A stretch of DNA of 64,000 nucleotides from Calditrichota bacterium (GCA_008501735.1 QQUF01000045.1:1-64000); one strand, 5' to 3'. Counted from the stretch's first letter, positions 50,816-60,552 are shown. Notes: generated from the sequence alone by a model not told the origin. A program made the numbers and translations.

Positions 50816-51494
50816 TGTTTTTTATCAATTTTGAATTTTTAAAATATTTGGCTTCAGGGTAATAAATAAAAAGACAAGACTTGTTCTTTAATAAATTTAT
50901 TACTTCTTTGTGTTTACTCATTGAAATTGCAGGACAACCATAACTTCTTCCTAATCTACCATATTTTTTTATAAAATTTTTGTTAACATATTTTGCTCCG
51001 TGCATAACAATGCTTCTTTCTCTTGCATTATCATTAATTCCTTCTTCCATACCATCTAAATAAAGTGAAAGACCGTGTTTTCCGTAATAAGTTTTACCTG
51101 TAACATAAAAACCGAGGCTACTTTTCTTAGATTGAAGAACATTAGAAAAATTGGTAGCAAACTCATTTCCTGTATTTCTTCCGTGAGAGACAAGAAGATG
51201 ATGCAATATTTTTTTCTTTTTCAAGTCAATTACCCACATTCGCTTCTTATTTGAAGACAGACTAAAATCTATTATTGTTAATAAATTTTTGCCTCCTAAC
51301 AATCCCATTCCTTTGAGTTTAGAATAACCAATCATTCCTTTTTCAAAAACCTCAAATTTGGGCTTTTGACTATCAGTTTCAAGACTATTGAAAAGTATTA
51401 AGGTTGAGTTTTCCTCATTTTCAATATTTTTGAATGAAAACATTAATGAAACTGAGAATAATAAAAATAAATACTGAAAAATTTTTAGTGGCAT
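50808..51494 (-). CDS. Murein L,D-transpeptidase catalytic-domain protein (YkuD_2 type)
   Basis: A 228-residue exported protein with an N-terminal hydrophobic signal ('MPLKIFQYLFLLFSVSLMFSF'). The catalytic part 'KRMWVIDLKKKKILHHLLVSHGRNTGNEFATNFSN…SSLGFYVTGKTYYGKHGLSLYLDGMEEGINDNARERSIVMHGAKYV' and 'GRSYGCPAIS' (His165, Cys187) matches the compact YkuD_2 group. Together with the overlapping YcbB-like gene downstream it forms an envelope-remodelling operon. Confidence 0.87.
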   Translation of the reverse strand: MPLKIFQYLFLLFSVSLMFSFKNIENEENSTLILFNSLETDSQKPKFEVFEKGMIGYSKLKGMGLLGGKNLLTIIDFSLSSNKKRMWVIDLKKKKILHHLLVSHGRNTGNEFATNFSNVLQSKKSSLGFYVTGKTYYGKHGLSLYLDGMEEGINDNARERSIVMHGAKYVNKNFIKKYGRLGRSYGCPAISMSKHKEVINLLKNKSCLFIYYPEAKYFKNSKLIKNNE

Positions 51495-51577
51495 TGTAAT
51501 TTTAAAACCTAAAACTTATATGAAAGAATAAAATAAAGAACAATTTTCCAAAGTGAACAACATTAATTATGATTGAA

Positions 51578-52072
51578 CTAATTTGCAAAGAGTAATTCAC
51601 TCATTGCGTAGTAAACTGCCATAAAAGCGGAAAAGATGCAACTACTCAAGAAACGTCTTTCATTTGAAACTTTGTTTTGAATAAGGTAATTGCCGATAAT
51701 TGAAATTGGAATTGAGCCAACAAATGAATCCCAACCAATTCCCCAAAGTGACGAATTGATTCCTCCAAAGTCTAACGAAATTACTTTTAGGAAAAATAAA
51801 TGCCTCGTTACCCAAAGTGGATTAAAGTAAGCAGAGGCAAGTAAAGCTCTGTTCATCAAAGCTTTAAAACTCTTATCAGTTTCTGGAATTTTGTAATTTA
51901 TCCAATTGAAGAAATTCGGGATTTCAAATGCGTAAACAGTTCCGCCAATCAAAATCATTCCGAGAAGTCGTGTGAGTAAAAATTCACCTGTCAGAAGACT
52001 TGCAACAGAATCACCAATTCCGTAAATCAAAAGTCCTGTGATGATGTTTTGCTTTGTGTATTCGAGTTTCAA
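51578..52072 (-). CDS. Integral membrane protein of unknown function
   Basis: A 164-residue protein with about four hydrophobic helices ('NIITGLLIYGIGDSVASLL', 'LLGMILIGGTVYAFEIPNFFNWINY', 'GWDSFVGSIPISIIGNYLI', 'SCIFSAFMAVYYAMSEL'). The N-terminal 'GIGDSVASLLTGE' and 'NWINYKIP' recall Mpv17/PMP22-type membrane proteins, but the resemblance is weak and I do not assign the family. It is divergent from the radical-SAM gene, with a 171-base shared upstream region. Confidence 0.6.
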   Translation of the reverse strand: MKLEYTKQNIITGLLIYGIGDSVASLLTGEFLLTRLLGMILIGGTVYAFEIPNFFNWINYKIPETDKSFKALMNRALLASAYFNPLWVTRHLFFLKVISLDFGGINSSLWGIGWDSFVGSIPISIIGNYLIQNKVSNERRFLSSCIFSAFMAVYYAMSELLFAN

Positions 52073-52165
52073 ATTCCAACCAATCTTAGTTTTAATTTTA
52101 ATTGAACAAAAAAGTAAAAGATAAATTTTAGTAACTCAATCATAAAATCCGACTATTCGTTTACC

Positions 52166-52197
52166 TTTTGGCTAAAAAGAAAAATTACTTATCTTTA
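52166..52197 (+). promoter_or_regulatory. Candidate Bacteroidota-type promoter for the radical-SAM gene
   Basis: TTTTG (52166-52170) and TATCTTTA (52190-52197) are separated by 19 bases, close to the Bacteroidota pattern TTTG-N19-TAnnTTTG, with the last base differing. It would start transcription about 40 bases before the TTG start codon. The evidence is pattern only. Confidence 0.35.
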
Positions 52198-52243
52198 GCC
52201 CTCCAAAAAAGAACTCTAAATTAGCTTAACCGAAAGAATCCTC

Positions 52244-54988
52244 TTGTTACAAAATCATCCTTATTCTGACTTTATTCACAAAGTCGCAAAACCTGCTCGT
52301 TACCTTGGTGGCGAATACAACTCTGTTGTGAAAGATTTCAACTCTGTTGACGTTACAATGTGTTTGGCGTTTCCTGACCTTTACGACATCGGAATGAGCC
52401 ATCTCGGAACAAAAATCCTTTACAATATTCTTTGTAAAAATGAAAAAATTCTTGTTGAAAGAGCTTTCACTCCTTGGCTTGACCTTGAAAAAGAACTTCG
52501 TGAAAGAGATTTGCCTCTGCTCTCTTTGGAAACTCATAAAAGATTTATTGATTTTGATGTTGTTGGATTTTCATTACAGTACGAACTGACCTTCACAAAC
52601 ATTTTAACAATGCTTGACCTTTCAGGAATTCCATTTAGAAGCAAAGACAGAAATTTAGATTTTCCACTTTTGATTGCTGGTGGACCAAGTGCAACTCACC
52701 CAGAAGCAATTGCAGATTTTATTGATGTTTTTCTTCTCGGCGATGCAGAAGAAAAACTACCCGAATTGCTTTTGAAGTACGCTGAACTCAAAGAAGCTAA
52801 TTTAAACAAAACTGAAATTTTAGTCGAACTTTCAAAAATCGGCGGGCTTTACATTCCAGCTCTTTACGAAACTGAAATCTCTGATTTTGGATTTGAAATT
52901 GTAACGAATCCTAAATTTGAAGGCGTTCCCGAGAAGCCACAAAGAGTAATTCTTGAAGACATTAACAGATTTCCATTTCCAGATGACAGTCCAGTTGCAG
53001 CAGCAGAAGCGATTTTTGACAGAATGAGTGTTGAAATTGCAAGAGGTTGTACAGAAGGTTGTAGATTTTGTCAAGCAGGAATGATTTACAGACCTGTTCG
53101 CGAAAGAGACCCAAATCAAATTGTTGACACTTTAGTTTCAGCAATCAAAAAAGGCGGTTACGACGAAGCAAGTTTGACTACTCTTTCAACTGCTGATTAC
53201 TCGTGCATTTCGCCTTTAATCAAAAAAGTTAATGAGAAGTTACGTCCAGAAAAAGTTTCACTTTCAGTTGCAAGTTTACGTGCTTACGGATTAACAGAAG
53301 ATGTTTTAGATGAAATTTCTTCTGTAAAAAATTCAGGTTTGACTTTCGCACCAGAAGCAGGAACGCAAAGAATGCGAGATGTAATTAATAAAAATATTTC
53401 AGAAGCAGACATTCTCAAAACTGCTGAAAATGTTTTCTCACGTGGTTGGCAAAGAGTCAAACTTTATTTTATGATTGGACTTCCAACAGAGGAAAAAGAA
53501 GACATTGCAGGAATCGCAAAAATGGGAATTCAAATGCGAGACATTGCTTACAAATACCACAAAAAAGGTAGAGTGAACATTAATGTTTCGACTTCTTCTC
53601 ACGTTCCAAAACCTCACACTCCTTTCCAGTGGTGTGCAATGGATTCGATTGAAACTATTGTTGAAAAGCAGAGATTTTTGAAAGACCTTTGCCGTTACAA
53701 CAAACTCGACTTCAAATACCACAACCCTAAGACTTCTTATTTAGAGTGCATTGTTGGACGTGGTGACAGAAGAATTTCCGAAGTAATTGAAAAGGCTTGG
53801 GAAAAAGGTGCAAGATTTGACGGTTGGGATTCAGAATTAAAATTTGATGCTTGGCTCGAAGCACTTGAAGAAGTCGGTTTGGATTACGATATTTTTCTTG
53901 GAACAATTCCAGTTGACACTCAACTTCCTTGGGACCATTTGGATATGCAACTTGAAGAAAAATTCCTCAAAACTGAATACAAAAGATCAATGAAAGACAA
54001 ACTTTCGCCTCCTTGCGGAAAACCAGTTGGAGCTCAAGTTCACCACACAAATCTTGAAGATGCAGAAAATGACAACAAAATTCTTGTTTGTTACCACTGC
54101 GGAGTTACTTGCGATATGGATTTTATGCGACAAGAACGAAAAGATTTTCTAACAGAAATGGGTTCTTTCACGAAAGAAGATTTGAAGCCAAGTTTTGAAA
54201 AAACTGCTTTTAAATCTGCACAAGAAAGATACAATTCTGGACTTGCTCCTCACGATTTCAAACAAGGTGAACCTGTGAAATACCGTCTTGGATTTGCGAA
54301 AAAAGGTGTTTTTGCAATGCAAGGTCATTTGGATTTGATTCGTACTATTCCACGAATTTTCAAACGGGCAGAAATTGAACTTTTCTACTCAGAAGGTTTT
54401 AGTCCGAAACCACAAATGAGTTTTAGTTCAGCTCTGAGTCTTGGCGTTGAAGGTTTGCAAGAATTTATGGATATTTCTTTGCTTCACGAAATTCCTGTTG
54501 ATGAGTTTTTTAGGAAACTTTCAGCAGTTGCTCCAGAAGGTTTTGAATTACTTTCTGTAACTCGTGTGCCAAAAGGTGAAAAAGGTATTTCAAAAGTAAT
54601 TAAAGTTCTTGATTATATTTTAAGAGTTGATAATTCAATTGAAAAAGATTTGTTTCAAGAGAAAATTAATAATTTCTTAGACTTAGAAACTTTGGATATC
54701 GAAATTGAAAGAAAAGGCAAAGTCAAAAAAGTTGACGCTCGAAAAGTTGTTCGTGAAATCGAAATTCTAAATGAAAATGAAATCCCAAGCGATTTGATTC
54801 TTGGGCAGAAGGGTGGATTTTTTGTAAAAATTAGCATTAATAACATCGAATCAAGAGCTAAACCTTACGAAATTATCGAAGCAATTTTGGGTGAAGAGAT
54901 TAACTACGAACCAACAAAAATGGCAAGAATTGGAAATTGGACTTTAGTTGACGGAAATTTACAGCCGATTTCTGAAGTTGTAAATTAA
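52244..54988 (+). CDS. Radical-SAM protein fused to a DUF2344 domain (TIGR03960 + TIGR03936)
   Basis: A 914-residue protein starting at TTG 52244 (MLQNHPYSDFIHKVAKPARYLGGEYNSVVKD), where the 'KPARYLGGE' start is conserved in the family. Residues about 30-230 form a B12-binding-like N-terminal domain ('YDIGMSHLGTKILYNIL', 'LIAGGPSATHPEAIADFIDVFLLGDAEE'). The radical-SAM cluster is 'RGCTEGCRFCQAG' (Cys269, Cys273, Cys276). A Cys-rich segment ('KILVCYHCGVTCDMDF') precedes the C-terminal DUF2344 domain from about residue 680 ('YRLGFAKKGVFAMQGHLDLIRTIPRIFKRAEIELFYSEGFSPKPQMSF'). In many bacteria the two parts are separate or fused genes; the reaction is not established. The TPR lipoprotein gene follows 79 bases later. 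Confidence 0.9.
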   Translation: MLQNHPYSDFIHKVAKPARYLGGEYNSVVKDFNSVDVTMCLAFPDLYDIGMSHLGTKILYNILCKNEKILVERAFTPWLDLEKELRERDLPLLSLETHKRFIDFDVVGFSLQYELTFTNILTMLDLSGIPFRSKDRNLDFPLLIAGGPSATHPEAIADFIDVFLLGDAEEKLPELLLKYAELKEANLNKTEILVELSKIGGLYIPALYETEISDFGFEIVTNPKFEGVPEKPQRVILEDINRFPFPDDSPVAAAEAIFDRMSVEIARGCTEGCRFCQAGMIYRPVRERDPNQIVDTLVSAIKKGGYDEASLTTLSTADYSCISPLIKKVNEKLRPEKVSLSVASLRAYGLTEDVLDEISSVKNSGLTFAPEAGTQRMRDVINKNISEADILKTAENVFSRGWQRVKLYFMIGLPTEEKEDIAGIAKMGIQMRDIAYKYHKKGRVNINVSTSSHVPKPHTPFQWCAMDSIETIVEKQRFLKDLCRYNKLDFKYHNPKTSYLECIVGRGDRRISEVIEKAWEKGARFDGWDSELKFDAWLEALEEVGLDYDIFLGTIPVDTQLPWDHLDMQLEEKFLKTEYKRSMKDKLSPPCGKPVGAQVHHTNLEDAENDNKILVCYHCGVTCDMDFMRQERKDFLTEMGSFTKEDLKPSFEKTAFKSAQERYNSGLAPHDFKQGEPVKYRLGFAKKGVFAMQGHLDLIRTIPRIFKRAEIELFYSEGFSPKPQMSFSSALSLGVEGLQEFMDISLLHEIPVDEFFRKLSAVAPEGFELLSVTRVPKGEKGISKVIKVLDYILRVDNSIEKDLFQEKINNFLDLETLDIEIERKGKVKKVDARKVVREIEILNENEIPSDLILGQKGGFFVKISINNIESRAKPYEIIEAILGEEINYEPTKMARIGNWTLVDGNLQPISEVVN

Positions 54989-55067
54989 AGCATTTGTAAA
55001 ATTATAGATTTTGCAAAACCAATTTGCTATTTTTGTAAAATTTTAACCCCACACGGAGGATTTTAAA

Positions 55068-56012
55068 ATGAAGTTGTTACAACTTTTAATCGTTAGTTTA
55101 ATTTTTGTCATCGGCTGTGGAAGCAATCCAGTTGAAGAAGCACTCAAAGAAATCAACGAAGGAAAACCTAACAAAGCAATTCGGATTTTGAGCAAAGCGG
55201 AAAATCCAACCCCAGAAATGAAAGACGTTCTTGCAAGAGCACGTTTACTTCAAGGTAAGATTGTTGTAGAAAAAACTCGTAAACCAGAAGTTGGTGAACG
55301 TGCAATGGAAGCTGCTGAAAAGGATTTGGAAGGCGTTACAATTTCTGCTGAGACAAAAAAAGTAAAAGAAGAATTTTTTATGGCAATGGCAGATGCTTTT
55401 AATAAACTCAAAGTTTATGACAAAGCATTCGAGTATTACGATGAGCTTTTAAGTTTTGCACCAAATAATGCAGAAGCCAAAAAACAACTTGATGATTTAA
55501 GTAGTTCAAGAGGAAATTATTACCTTGAAAAAGCACAAAATGCTTTCGACGATAAAGATGATGCTTTAAAATACGAAGCATTAAAAAACTTTCGTTTAGC
55601 TGAAAAGTACTTACCAAATGCAGTAGATTACGATGATTTTTATCAAAAAATCTACAAAACTACAAGAAATATGTTCAGTTTTGACGACTACTCAATCAGA
55701 ATCAATGACATTAAACAAGACAAAGAGTTGACAGGTGTTTTGATTGACATTCTTAACAACACAGAATCTGAAATGAATGTCAATGTTGACAATTTTAGTT
55801 TAGTTCTGAAAGATGGAAAAACTATTAAATACGACGCAAAAAGTGCAGAAGACGGACTTAAGAAATTTGAATCCAAAAAACTCGCTTCATTTAAAAGCAC
55901 AGGTGGAGTTGTTTTCTTTCAAGGCGGAAAAGATACCATCAAACCTTCTGACTTAGAAAAAATAACTTACACTGACGGCGATATCGAAATCGAAAAACAC
56001 TTTGCTTTCTAA
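55068..56012 (+). CDS. TPR-containing lipoprotein
   Basis: A 314-residue lipoprotein: signal 'MKLLQLLIVSLIFVIGCGSNP' with lipobox 'VIGC' (Cys17). Residues about 20-200 are helical repeats of TPR type ('KAIRILSKAENPTPEMKDVLARARLLQGK', 'DAFNKLKVYDKAFEYYDELLSFAPNNAEAKKQL'). The C-terminal part ('DYSIRINDIKQDKELTGVLIDILNNTESEMNVNVDNFSLVLKDGKTIKYD…') resembles a DUF4352-like beta domain. A strong Shine–Dalgarno GGAGG is 9 bases upstream of the ATG. It is followed by its own terminator. Confidence 0.8.
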   Translation: MKLLQLLIVSLIFVIGCGSNPVEEALKEINEGKPNKAIRILSKAENPTPEMKDVLARARLLQGKIVVEKTRKPEVGERAMEAAEKDLEGVTISAETKKVKEEFFMAMADAFNKLKVYDKAFEYYDELLSFAPNNAEAKKQLDDLSSSRGNYYLEKAQNAFDDKDDALKYEALKNFRLAEKYLPNAVDYDDFYQKIYKTTRNMFSFDDYSIRINDIKQDKELTGVLIDILNNTESEMNVNVDNFSLVLKDGKTIKYDAKSAEDGLKKFESKKLASFKSTGGVVFFQGGKDTIKPSDLEKITYTDGDIEIEKHFAF

Positions 56013-56043
56013 ACCTTAGTTCTTAATTTTCAATAAAATTTTT

Positions 56044-56076
56044 AAAACTTCCATTTAGAAATTAAATGGAAGTTTT
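56044..56076 (+). terminator. Rho-independent terminator after the TPR lipoprotein
   Basis: AAAACTTCCATTT (56044-56056), loop AGAAATT, AAATGGAAGTTTT (56064-56076), a perfect 13-bp stem followed by CTTTTAT. Confidence 0.8.
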
Positions 56077-56132
56077 CTTTTATCATTTTGTTTCTATAAA
56101 TCAATTTTTAATAATTCTCTGAAAGTTTTTTT

Positions 56133-56582
56133 ATGTCTAAAGCAAACAAAGAAGCATTGCAAATTCTCAAAAAATACCTTAAGAAAAATAATATGCGTTA
56201 CACTCCAGAACGTGAAATTATTTTGAACGAGGTTCTTGCAATAAAATCTCACATCGAAGCAGATTCACTTTTTGCAAAACTTCACAACAAAGGAGTTAGA
56301 GTTTCACGTGCTACTGTTTACAGAACTTTGGATTTACTTATCAAATGCGGTTTGGCAGAAAAAAATTCTTTTGGACAAAACCACGCTCACTACGAACCAA
56401 TTTTCGGTCAAGACCACCACGACCATTTAATCTGTAATTTTTGTGAAAAAGTTATTGAATTTCACAACGAGGAAATTGAAAGAATACAAAACCAAATTTG
56501 TAAAAATTTTGATTTTAAACCATTAAGCCATACACATCAAATCTTTGGGGTTTGTTCCGATTGTCAAAAGGAAGACAACTAA
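56133..56582 (+). CDS. fur: Fur-family metal-responsive repressor
   Basis: A 149-residue Fur-family regulator. The winged helix reads 'MRYTPEREIILNEVLAIKSHIEADSLFAKLHNKGVRVSRATVYRTLDLLIKCGLAEKNSFG'. The C-terminal metal and dimerisation part has 'HAHYEPIFGQDHHDHLICNFCEKVIEFHNEEIE' and the second Cys pair 'GVCSDCQ', so two CxxC structural zinc sites and the His/Asp regulatory site are present. Iron (Fur) is the most likely effector; Zur or PerR specificity cannot be excluded from sequence alone. A glycosyltransferase gene follows 4 bases later. Confidence 0.9.
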   Translation: MSKANKEALQILKKYLKKNNMRYTPEREIILNEVLAIKSHIEADSLFAKLHNKGVRVSRATVYRTLDLLIKCGLAEKNSFGQNHAHYEPIFGQDHHDHLICNFCEKVIEFHNEEIERIQNQICKNFDFKPLSHTHQIFGVCSDCQKEDN

Positions 56583-56586
56583 TTCA

Positions 56587-57264
56587 ATGAAACCAGTTTT
56601 ACTTATCGCAGCCAAAAACCCTCTTCCAGGAAATGTTAAAACAAGGTTGACTCCAGATATTTCACACAAACAAGCATCTGAACTCTACACCTGTTTTTTG
56701 CAAGATTTGGTGGAAAGAGTTTTTTCACTCACTGAGTTTGAAACTTACATTTCTTTTAGCCAGAATTCTGAAACAGATTTGGAAGATTTGAAAAAGTTAC
56801 TTCCTTATCCAAATTTGAAATTCCAAATTCAAGAAGGAAGCGATTTGGGTGAAAAGCTCAAAAATTCCTTTGATTACTTTTTCAGTTTAGGTTATAACAG
56901 AATTGTAATTGTTGGAAGCGACCACCCAGATTTACCTTTAAATATTTTACATAAGGCTTTTGAAAACCTGCAAAAAAGTAATGCAGTTATCGGACCTGCA
57001 AATGATGGAGGTTATTACTTAATTGGTTTGAGCAAACCTGAAACCGATGTTTTTGAAAATATTGATTGGAGTACGGCAGTTGTTTTTTCGCAAACAATTG
57101 AGAAATTTGCTGATTTAAAACTTAGCCACGATGTTTTAAGAGTTTGGTCAGATGTTGACGATTACGAAGCTTTACTTAAATTTTGGGACAAACTCCCAAA
57201 AGGCGTTTGTCCGAGAACAGAAGACTTTTTAGAAAACCTATTTAAGAATGTTCAAAAAGTTTAA
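56587..57264 (+). CDS. TIGR04282-type glycosyltransferase (DUF2064)
   Basis: A 225-residue nucleotide-sugar-transferase-like protein. The start is ATG 56587 (MKPVLLIAAKNPLPGNVKTRLTPDI); the open frame extends upstream into fur, but this start aligns with the family. Motifs: 'AKNPLPGNVKTRLTP' (nucleotide loop), 'QEGSDLGEKLKNSF', 'IVIVGSDHPDLPLNIL', 'NAVIGPANDGGYYLIGLS', 'DWSTAVVFSQTI'. The family is annotated in arsenosugar biosynthesis clusters, but no arsenic genes are adjacent here. Its end overlaps the CoA-transferase start by 17 bases. Confidence 0.87.
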   Translation: MKPVLLIAAKNPLPGNVKTRLTPDISHKQASELYTCFLQDLVERVFSLTEFETYISFSQNSETDLEDLKKLLPYPNLKFQIQEGSDLGEKLKNSFDYFFSLGYNRIVIVGSDHPDLPLNILHKAFENLQKSNAVIGPANDGGYYLIGLSKPETDVFENIDWSTAVVFSQTIEKFADLKLSHDVLRVWSDVDDYEALLKFWDKLPKGVCPRTEDFLENLFKNVQKV

Positions 57265-58417
57265 AGTTATTGAATTAGCAAGTGTTCTCGCAGGACCTTC
57301 TGTAGGAATGTTTTTCGCTGAACTTGGAGCAACAGTCCTTAAGGTTGAAAACCCTAAAACTAATGGTGATGTTACTCGAAGTTGGAAACTAAAATCCGAA
57401 TCAAAAGAGAATGATGTTACAGCTTATTTTTCAAGTGTAAATTGGGGAAAAAAATCGATTGGAATTGATTTTTCTAAAAAAGAAGGTCAGGAGATTATTT
57501 ATGATTTAGTGAAAGATGCTGACCTAGTTATTTCGAGTTTCAAGCCAAAAGATGATGTAAAATTTAACCTCGATTACTCTACTCTTTCAAAAATAAATCC
57601 AAAATTAATTTATGCCCAAATCACTGGATTTGGACTTGATTCGGACAAAACAGGTTACGACGCAATTGTTCAAGCTGCAACAGGTTTTATGTTTATGAAT
57701 GGTGAGAAAGGTTCGATTCCAACCAAAATGCCAGTTGCTTTAATGGACGTTTTGTCTTCTCACCAACTCAAAGAAGCGGTTCTTTTGGCAATAATTCAAA
57801 GAATGCAAACGGGAAAAGGTTCATTTGTAACAACTTCGCTTTATAACACTGGACTTGCATCGCTTGTAAACCAAGCAACGAACTGGTTAGTTGGTAAAAA
57901 AGTCCCACAAAGAATCGGTTCTGAACACCCGAACATTGTTCCTTACGGAAGTATTTTTATCACAAAAGACAAAAAAGAAATTGTCCTTGCAATTGGGAAT
58001 GACAGACAATTCCAAGCCATTTGTAAAATCTTGGGAAACAGTAATTTAGCCTTTGAAGAAAAGTTCAAACATAATTTTAACAGAGTCCAAAATAGAAAAG
58101 AAACTCAAAATGAATTGGCTAAACTAATTTCCAATTTTGAAAGGGATTTCTTGATTAATGAATTAGATAAAAATCAAATTCCTGCAAGTGGTATTTTTGA
58201 TTTAAAAGAAGTTTTTGAGCAAGAACTTTCGCAAAAAATGATTTTAAAATCTGATGAAATTTTAGGTGTAAGAAGTGTTGCTTTTGACGGAATTGAAAAA
58301 GTCCGGGAAATTGCTAAACCTCCTCACTTTAACGAACACTCAAAAGAAATTTTAGAGGAAGTTTTAAACTACCCTAAGGAGAAAATTTCCGAATTAGAAA
58401 AGTTAAAAATTATTTAA
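57248..58417 (+). CDS. CoA-transferase, family III (CaiB/BaiF)
   Basis: A 389-residue family III CoA-transferase that moves CoA between acyl groups through an aspartyl-CoA thioester. N-terminal 'KVIELASVLAGPSVGMFFAELGATVLKVENPKTNGDVTRSW', 'LIYAQITGFGLDSDKTGYDAIVQAATGFMFMNG' and 'PVALMDVLSSHQLKEAVLLAI' (nucleophile Asp167) are characteristic. Substrates cannot be deduced. The start lies within the last 17 bases of the glycosyltransferase gene. It is convergent with the topoisomerase gene, 2 bases apart. Confidence 0.9.
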   Translation: MFKKFKVIELASVLAGPSVGMFFAELGATVLKVENPKTNGDVTRSWKLKSESKENDVTAYFSSVNWGKKSIGIDFSKKEGQEIIYDLVKDADLVISSFKPKDDVKFNLDYSTLSKINPKLIYAQITGFGLDSDKTGYDAIVQAATGFMFMNGEKGSIPTKMPVALMDVLSSHQLKEAVLLAIIQRMQTGKGSFVTTSLYNTGLASLVNQATNWLVGKKVPQRIGSEHPNIVPYGSIFITKDKKEIVLAIGNDRQFQAICKILGNSNLAFEEKFKHNFNRVQNRKETQNELAKLISNFERDFLINELDKNQIPASGIFDLKEVFEQELSQKMILKSDEILGVRSVAFDGIEKVREIAKPPHFNEHSKEILEEVLNYPKEKISELEKLKII

Positions 58418-58419
58418 AA

Positions 58420-60552
58420 CTAAAAGTCAAACTTGCCTTGATTTGGGTCAATTTTCTTTAAGTTAAATTTAATTTTACCAACAATATCTTTTTCATCAAG
58501 TTTTTCATTGTTCTTAGTTTTTGGTTTTTCTTCAAGTGCTTTCTTAGGCTCTTGAGTTACCGTTTTGGGTTCAGAAGTTGCTTGAATTTTCTTTTGGGTT
58601 TCGGCTGAATTGCTTTCATTTTCCTCTTTTGCCTGTTCTAATTCAGCAGTTTGCGAATTATTTAGGATTCTAAATTTTATGATATTTTTTGTCGCAATTC
58701 TAACACCTTTTGCTCCAACTCCTTTTATTAAAAAGTCATCTGCTAAGAAGTCATTGAATAAAACTTTCATTCCTTTTGTCTTTTCATACTCTGCTCTAAA
58801 AGCAAAATTCTCTTTCCAATTGAATTGCTCTAATTTGTTCGATTTTGAATCAAATAAATTGTATTCTTTTTCTAAAATGAATTTTGAGATTTGAAATCTT
58901 TTGATGTAACAATAATTTGATTTTTTATCTCTATAAATTAGATTAAAAGTAATTTCTTTGCTCACAACGTCGAAGTAAAGTAAGCCTTTTCCAACAAAAA
59001 GTTTGTCAGGAACATTGATAACTTTATAAATTCCGTCTTTGAAAATCATTAAAATCTTATGGTAAGGAGAAGTTTCAATAAACTTATCGCTTTTAACACT
59101 TGAACCAATAAAACCACTTGCTTTGTCATAGCCAAGTTTTGTGTTTTTAATAGCAACTTCTTTCAAAGTAATTTCCTCGAAACTCGAAATCTTAGTTTTA
59201 CGGGAATAATTTTTGCCAAATTTGTCAAGAATTGCTTGGACGTAATTAATTGAATAAGTGATAATATTTTTGAGATTCGCTTTAATTTCGCGAATCTTTT
59301 TGTTGATTTCCTTTACTTCTTTACGATTTTTTTCAATGTCATAACGCGAGATTCTTTTGATTTGAATTTGCAATAATTTTTCAACGTCGTCCAAATTAAC
59401 GTCTCTTTGGAGTAACTCACGAAAATTATTCACACCGTCTAAAACTGCTTTCTGAGTTGCTTCGTAAGTTTTACACTCTTCAATATCTTTGTAAATTCTG
59501 TTTTCAATAAAAATTTGTTCTAAGGTTTTAAAATGAAGCTTTTCTTGATTTTTGTCCAAATCAATTTGAAGTTCTTTTCTAAGATTTTCGACTAAAAGCT
59601 CGGTACATCTTTGCAGAACATCGTTAATATTTCTAAAAATCGGCTTTCCATTTTCAATGACAATCAAGTTTACGCTTGTAGAAATTTCGCAATCGGTAAA
59701 AGCATAAAGTGCTTTAATTGCATCTTGAGCGTCATAACCTTTTGACAAAGTAATTTCGATTTCAACATTTTCAGAAGTAAAATCATTTATCGAATTGATT
59801 TTGATTTTATTCTTTTTCGCTGCATTTTCGATTGAAGTGATTAAACTATCGGTTGTTGTTCCGTAAGGAATTTCCTTAATCACGAGAACTTTGTTTGCAC
59901 TTTGTTCAATGATTGCACGAATTTTTACTTTTCCGTTTCCTTTTTCATATTCACTAACATCAATTAAACCACCTTGTAAAAAATCAGGAAAAATCTCAAA
60001 TTCTTCTTCTTTTAAAAATTTGATTTGAGCTTCAAGAACTTCGTTGAAATTATGTGGAAGGACTTTTGTTGACATTCCAACAGCAATTCCTTCTGTTCCT
60101 GCAAGAAGTAAGTAAGGGATTTTGCAAGGAAAAACTAAAGGCTCAAGATTCCTTCCATCGTAACTGTCCAAAAATTCTGTTATTTCTTTGCTGTAAAGAA
60201 CTTCTTTTGCCAAAGGAGTCAAACGGCACTCAATGTAACGAGCCGCAGAAGCTGAATCTCCTGTAAAAATATTCCCAAAGTTTCCTTGTTTTTCGATAAA
60301 ATAATCTTTGTTAGCGATGTTTACCAAAGCGGAATAAATTGAAGCATCTCCGTGAGGGTGATATTTCATTGTGTTTCCAACAACGTTTGCAACTTTATGA
60401 AATTTACCGTCGTCCATTTCATTCAAAGAGTGCATAATTCTTCTTTGAACGGGCTTTAAACCATCTTCAATTTGTGTTATTGCTCTGTCTTTAATTACGT
60501 AAGAAGCGTACTCGATGAAATTTTGATTCATCAAGGGTTTTAGGTATTTCAT
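58420..60552 (-). CDS. DNA topoisomerase IV/gyrase subunit A (ParC-like)
   Basis: A 710-residue type IIA topoisomerase cleavage subunit. 'YASYVIKDRAITQIEDGLKPVQRRIMHSL', 'VVGNTMKYHPHGDASIY' and the catalytic tyrosine in 'SAARYIECRLTPL' (Tyr106) are clear. The C-terminal domain (about 470-620) is short and divergent from GyrA pinwheels. It is followed by a Lys/Glu/Thr-rich low-complexity tail and the end 'LKKIDPNQGKFDF'. This compact form matches the second A subunit (ParC-type) of Bacteroidota-like genomes. The partner B subunit is not in this window. Confidence 0.88.
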   Translation of the reverse strand: MKYLKPLMNQNFIEYASYVIKDRAITQIEDGLKPVQRRIMHSLNEMDDGKFHKVANVVGNTMKYHPHGDASIYSALVNIANKDYFIEKQGNFGNIFTGDSASAARYIECRLTPLAKEVLYSKEITEFLDSYDGRNLEPLVFPCKIPYLLLAGTEGIAVGMSTKVLPHNFNEVLEAQIKFLKEEEFEIFPDFLQGGLIDVSEYEKGNGKVKIRAIIEQSANKVLVIKEIPYGTTTDSLITSIENAAKKNKIKINSINDFTSENVEIEITLSKGYDAQDAIKALYAFTDCEISTSVNLIVIENGKPIFRNINDVLQRCTELLVENLRKELQIDLDKNQEKLHFKTLEQIFIENRIYKDIEECKTYEATQKAVLDGVNNFRELLQRDVNLDDVEKLLQIQIKRISRYDIEKNRKEVKEINKKIREIKANLKNIITYSINYVQAILDKFGKNYSRKTKISSFEEITLKEVAIKNTKLGYDKASGFIGSSVKSDKFIETSPYHKILMIFKDGIYKVINVPDKLFVGKGLLYFDVVSKEITFNLIYRDKKSNYCYIKRFQISKFILEKEYNLFDSKSNKLEQFNWKENFAFRAEYEKTKGMKVLFNDFLADDFLIKGVGAKGVRIATKNIIKFRILNNSQTAELEQAKEENESNSAETQKKIQATSEPKTVTQEPKKALEEKPKTKNNEKLDEKDIVGKIKFNLKKIDPNQGKFDF

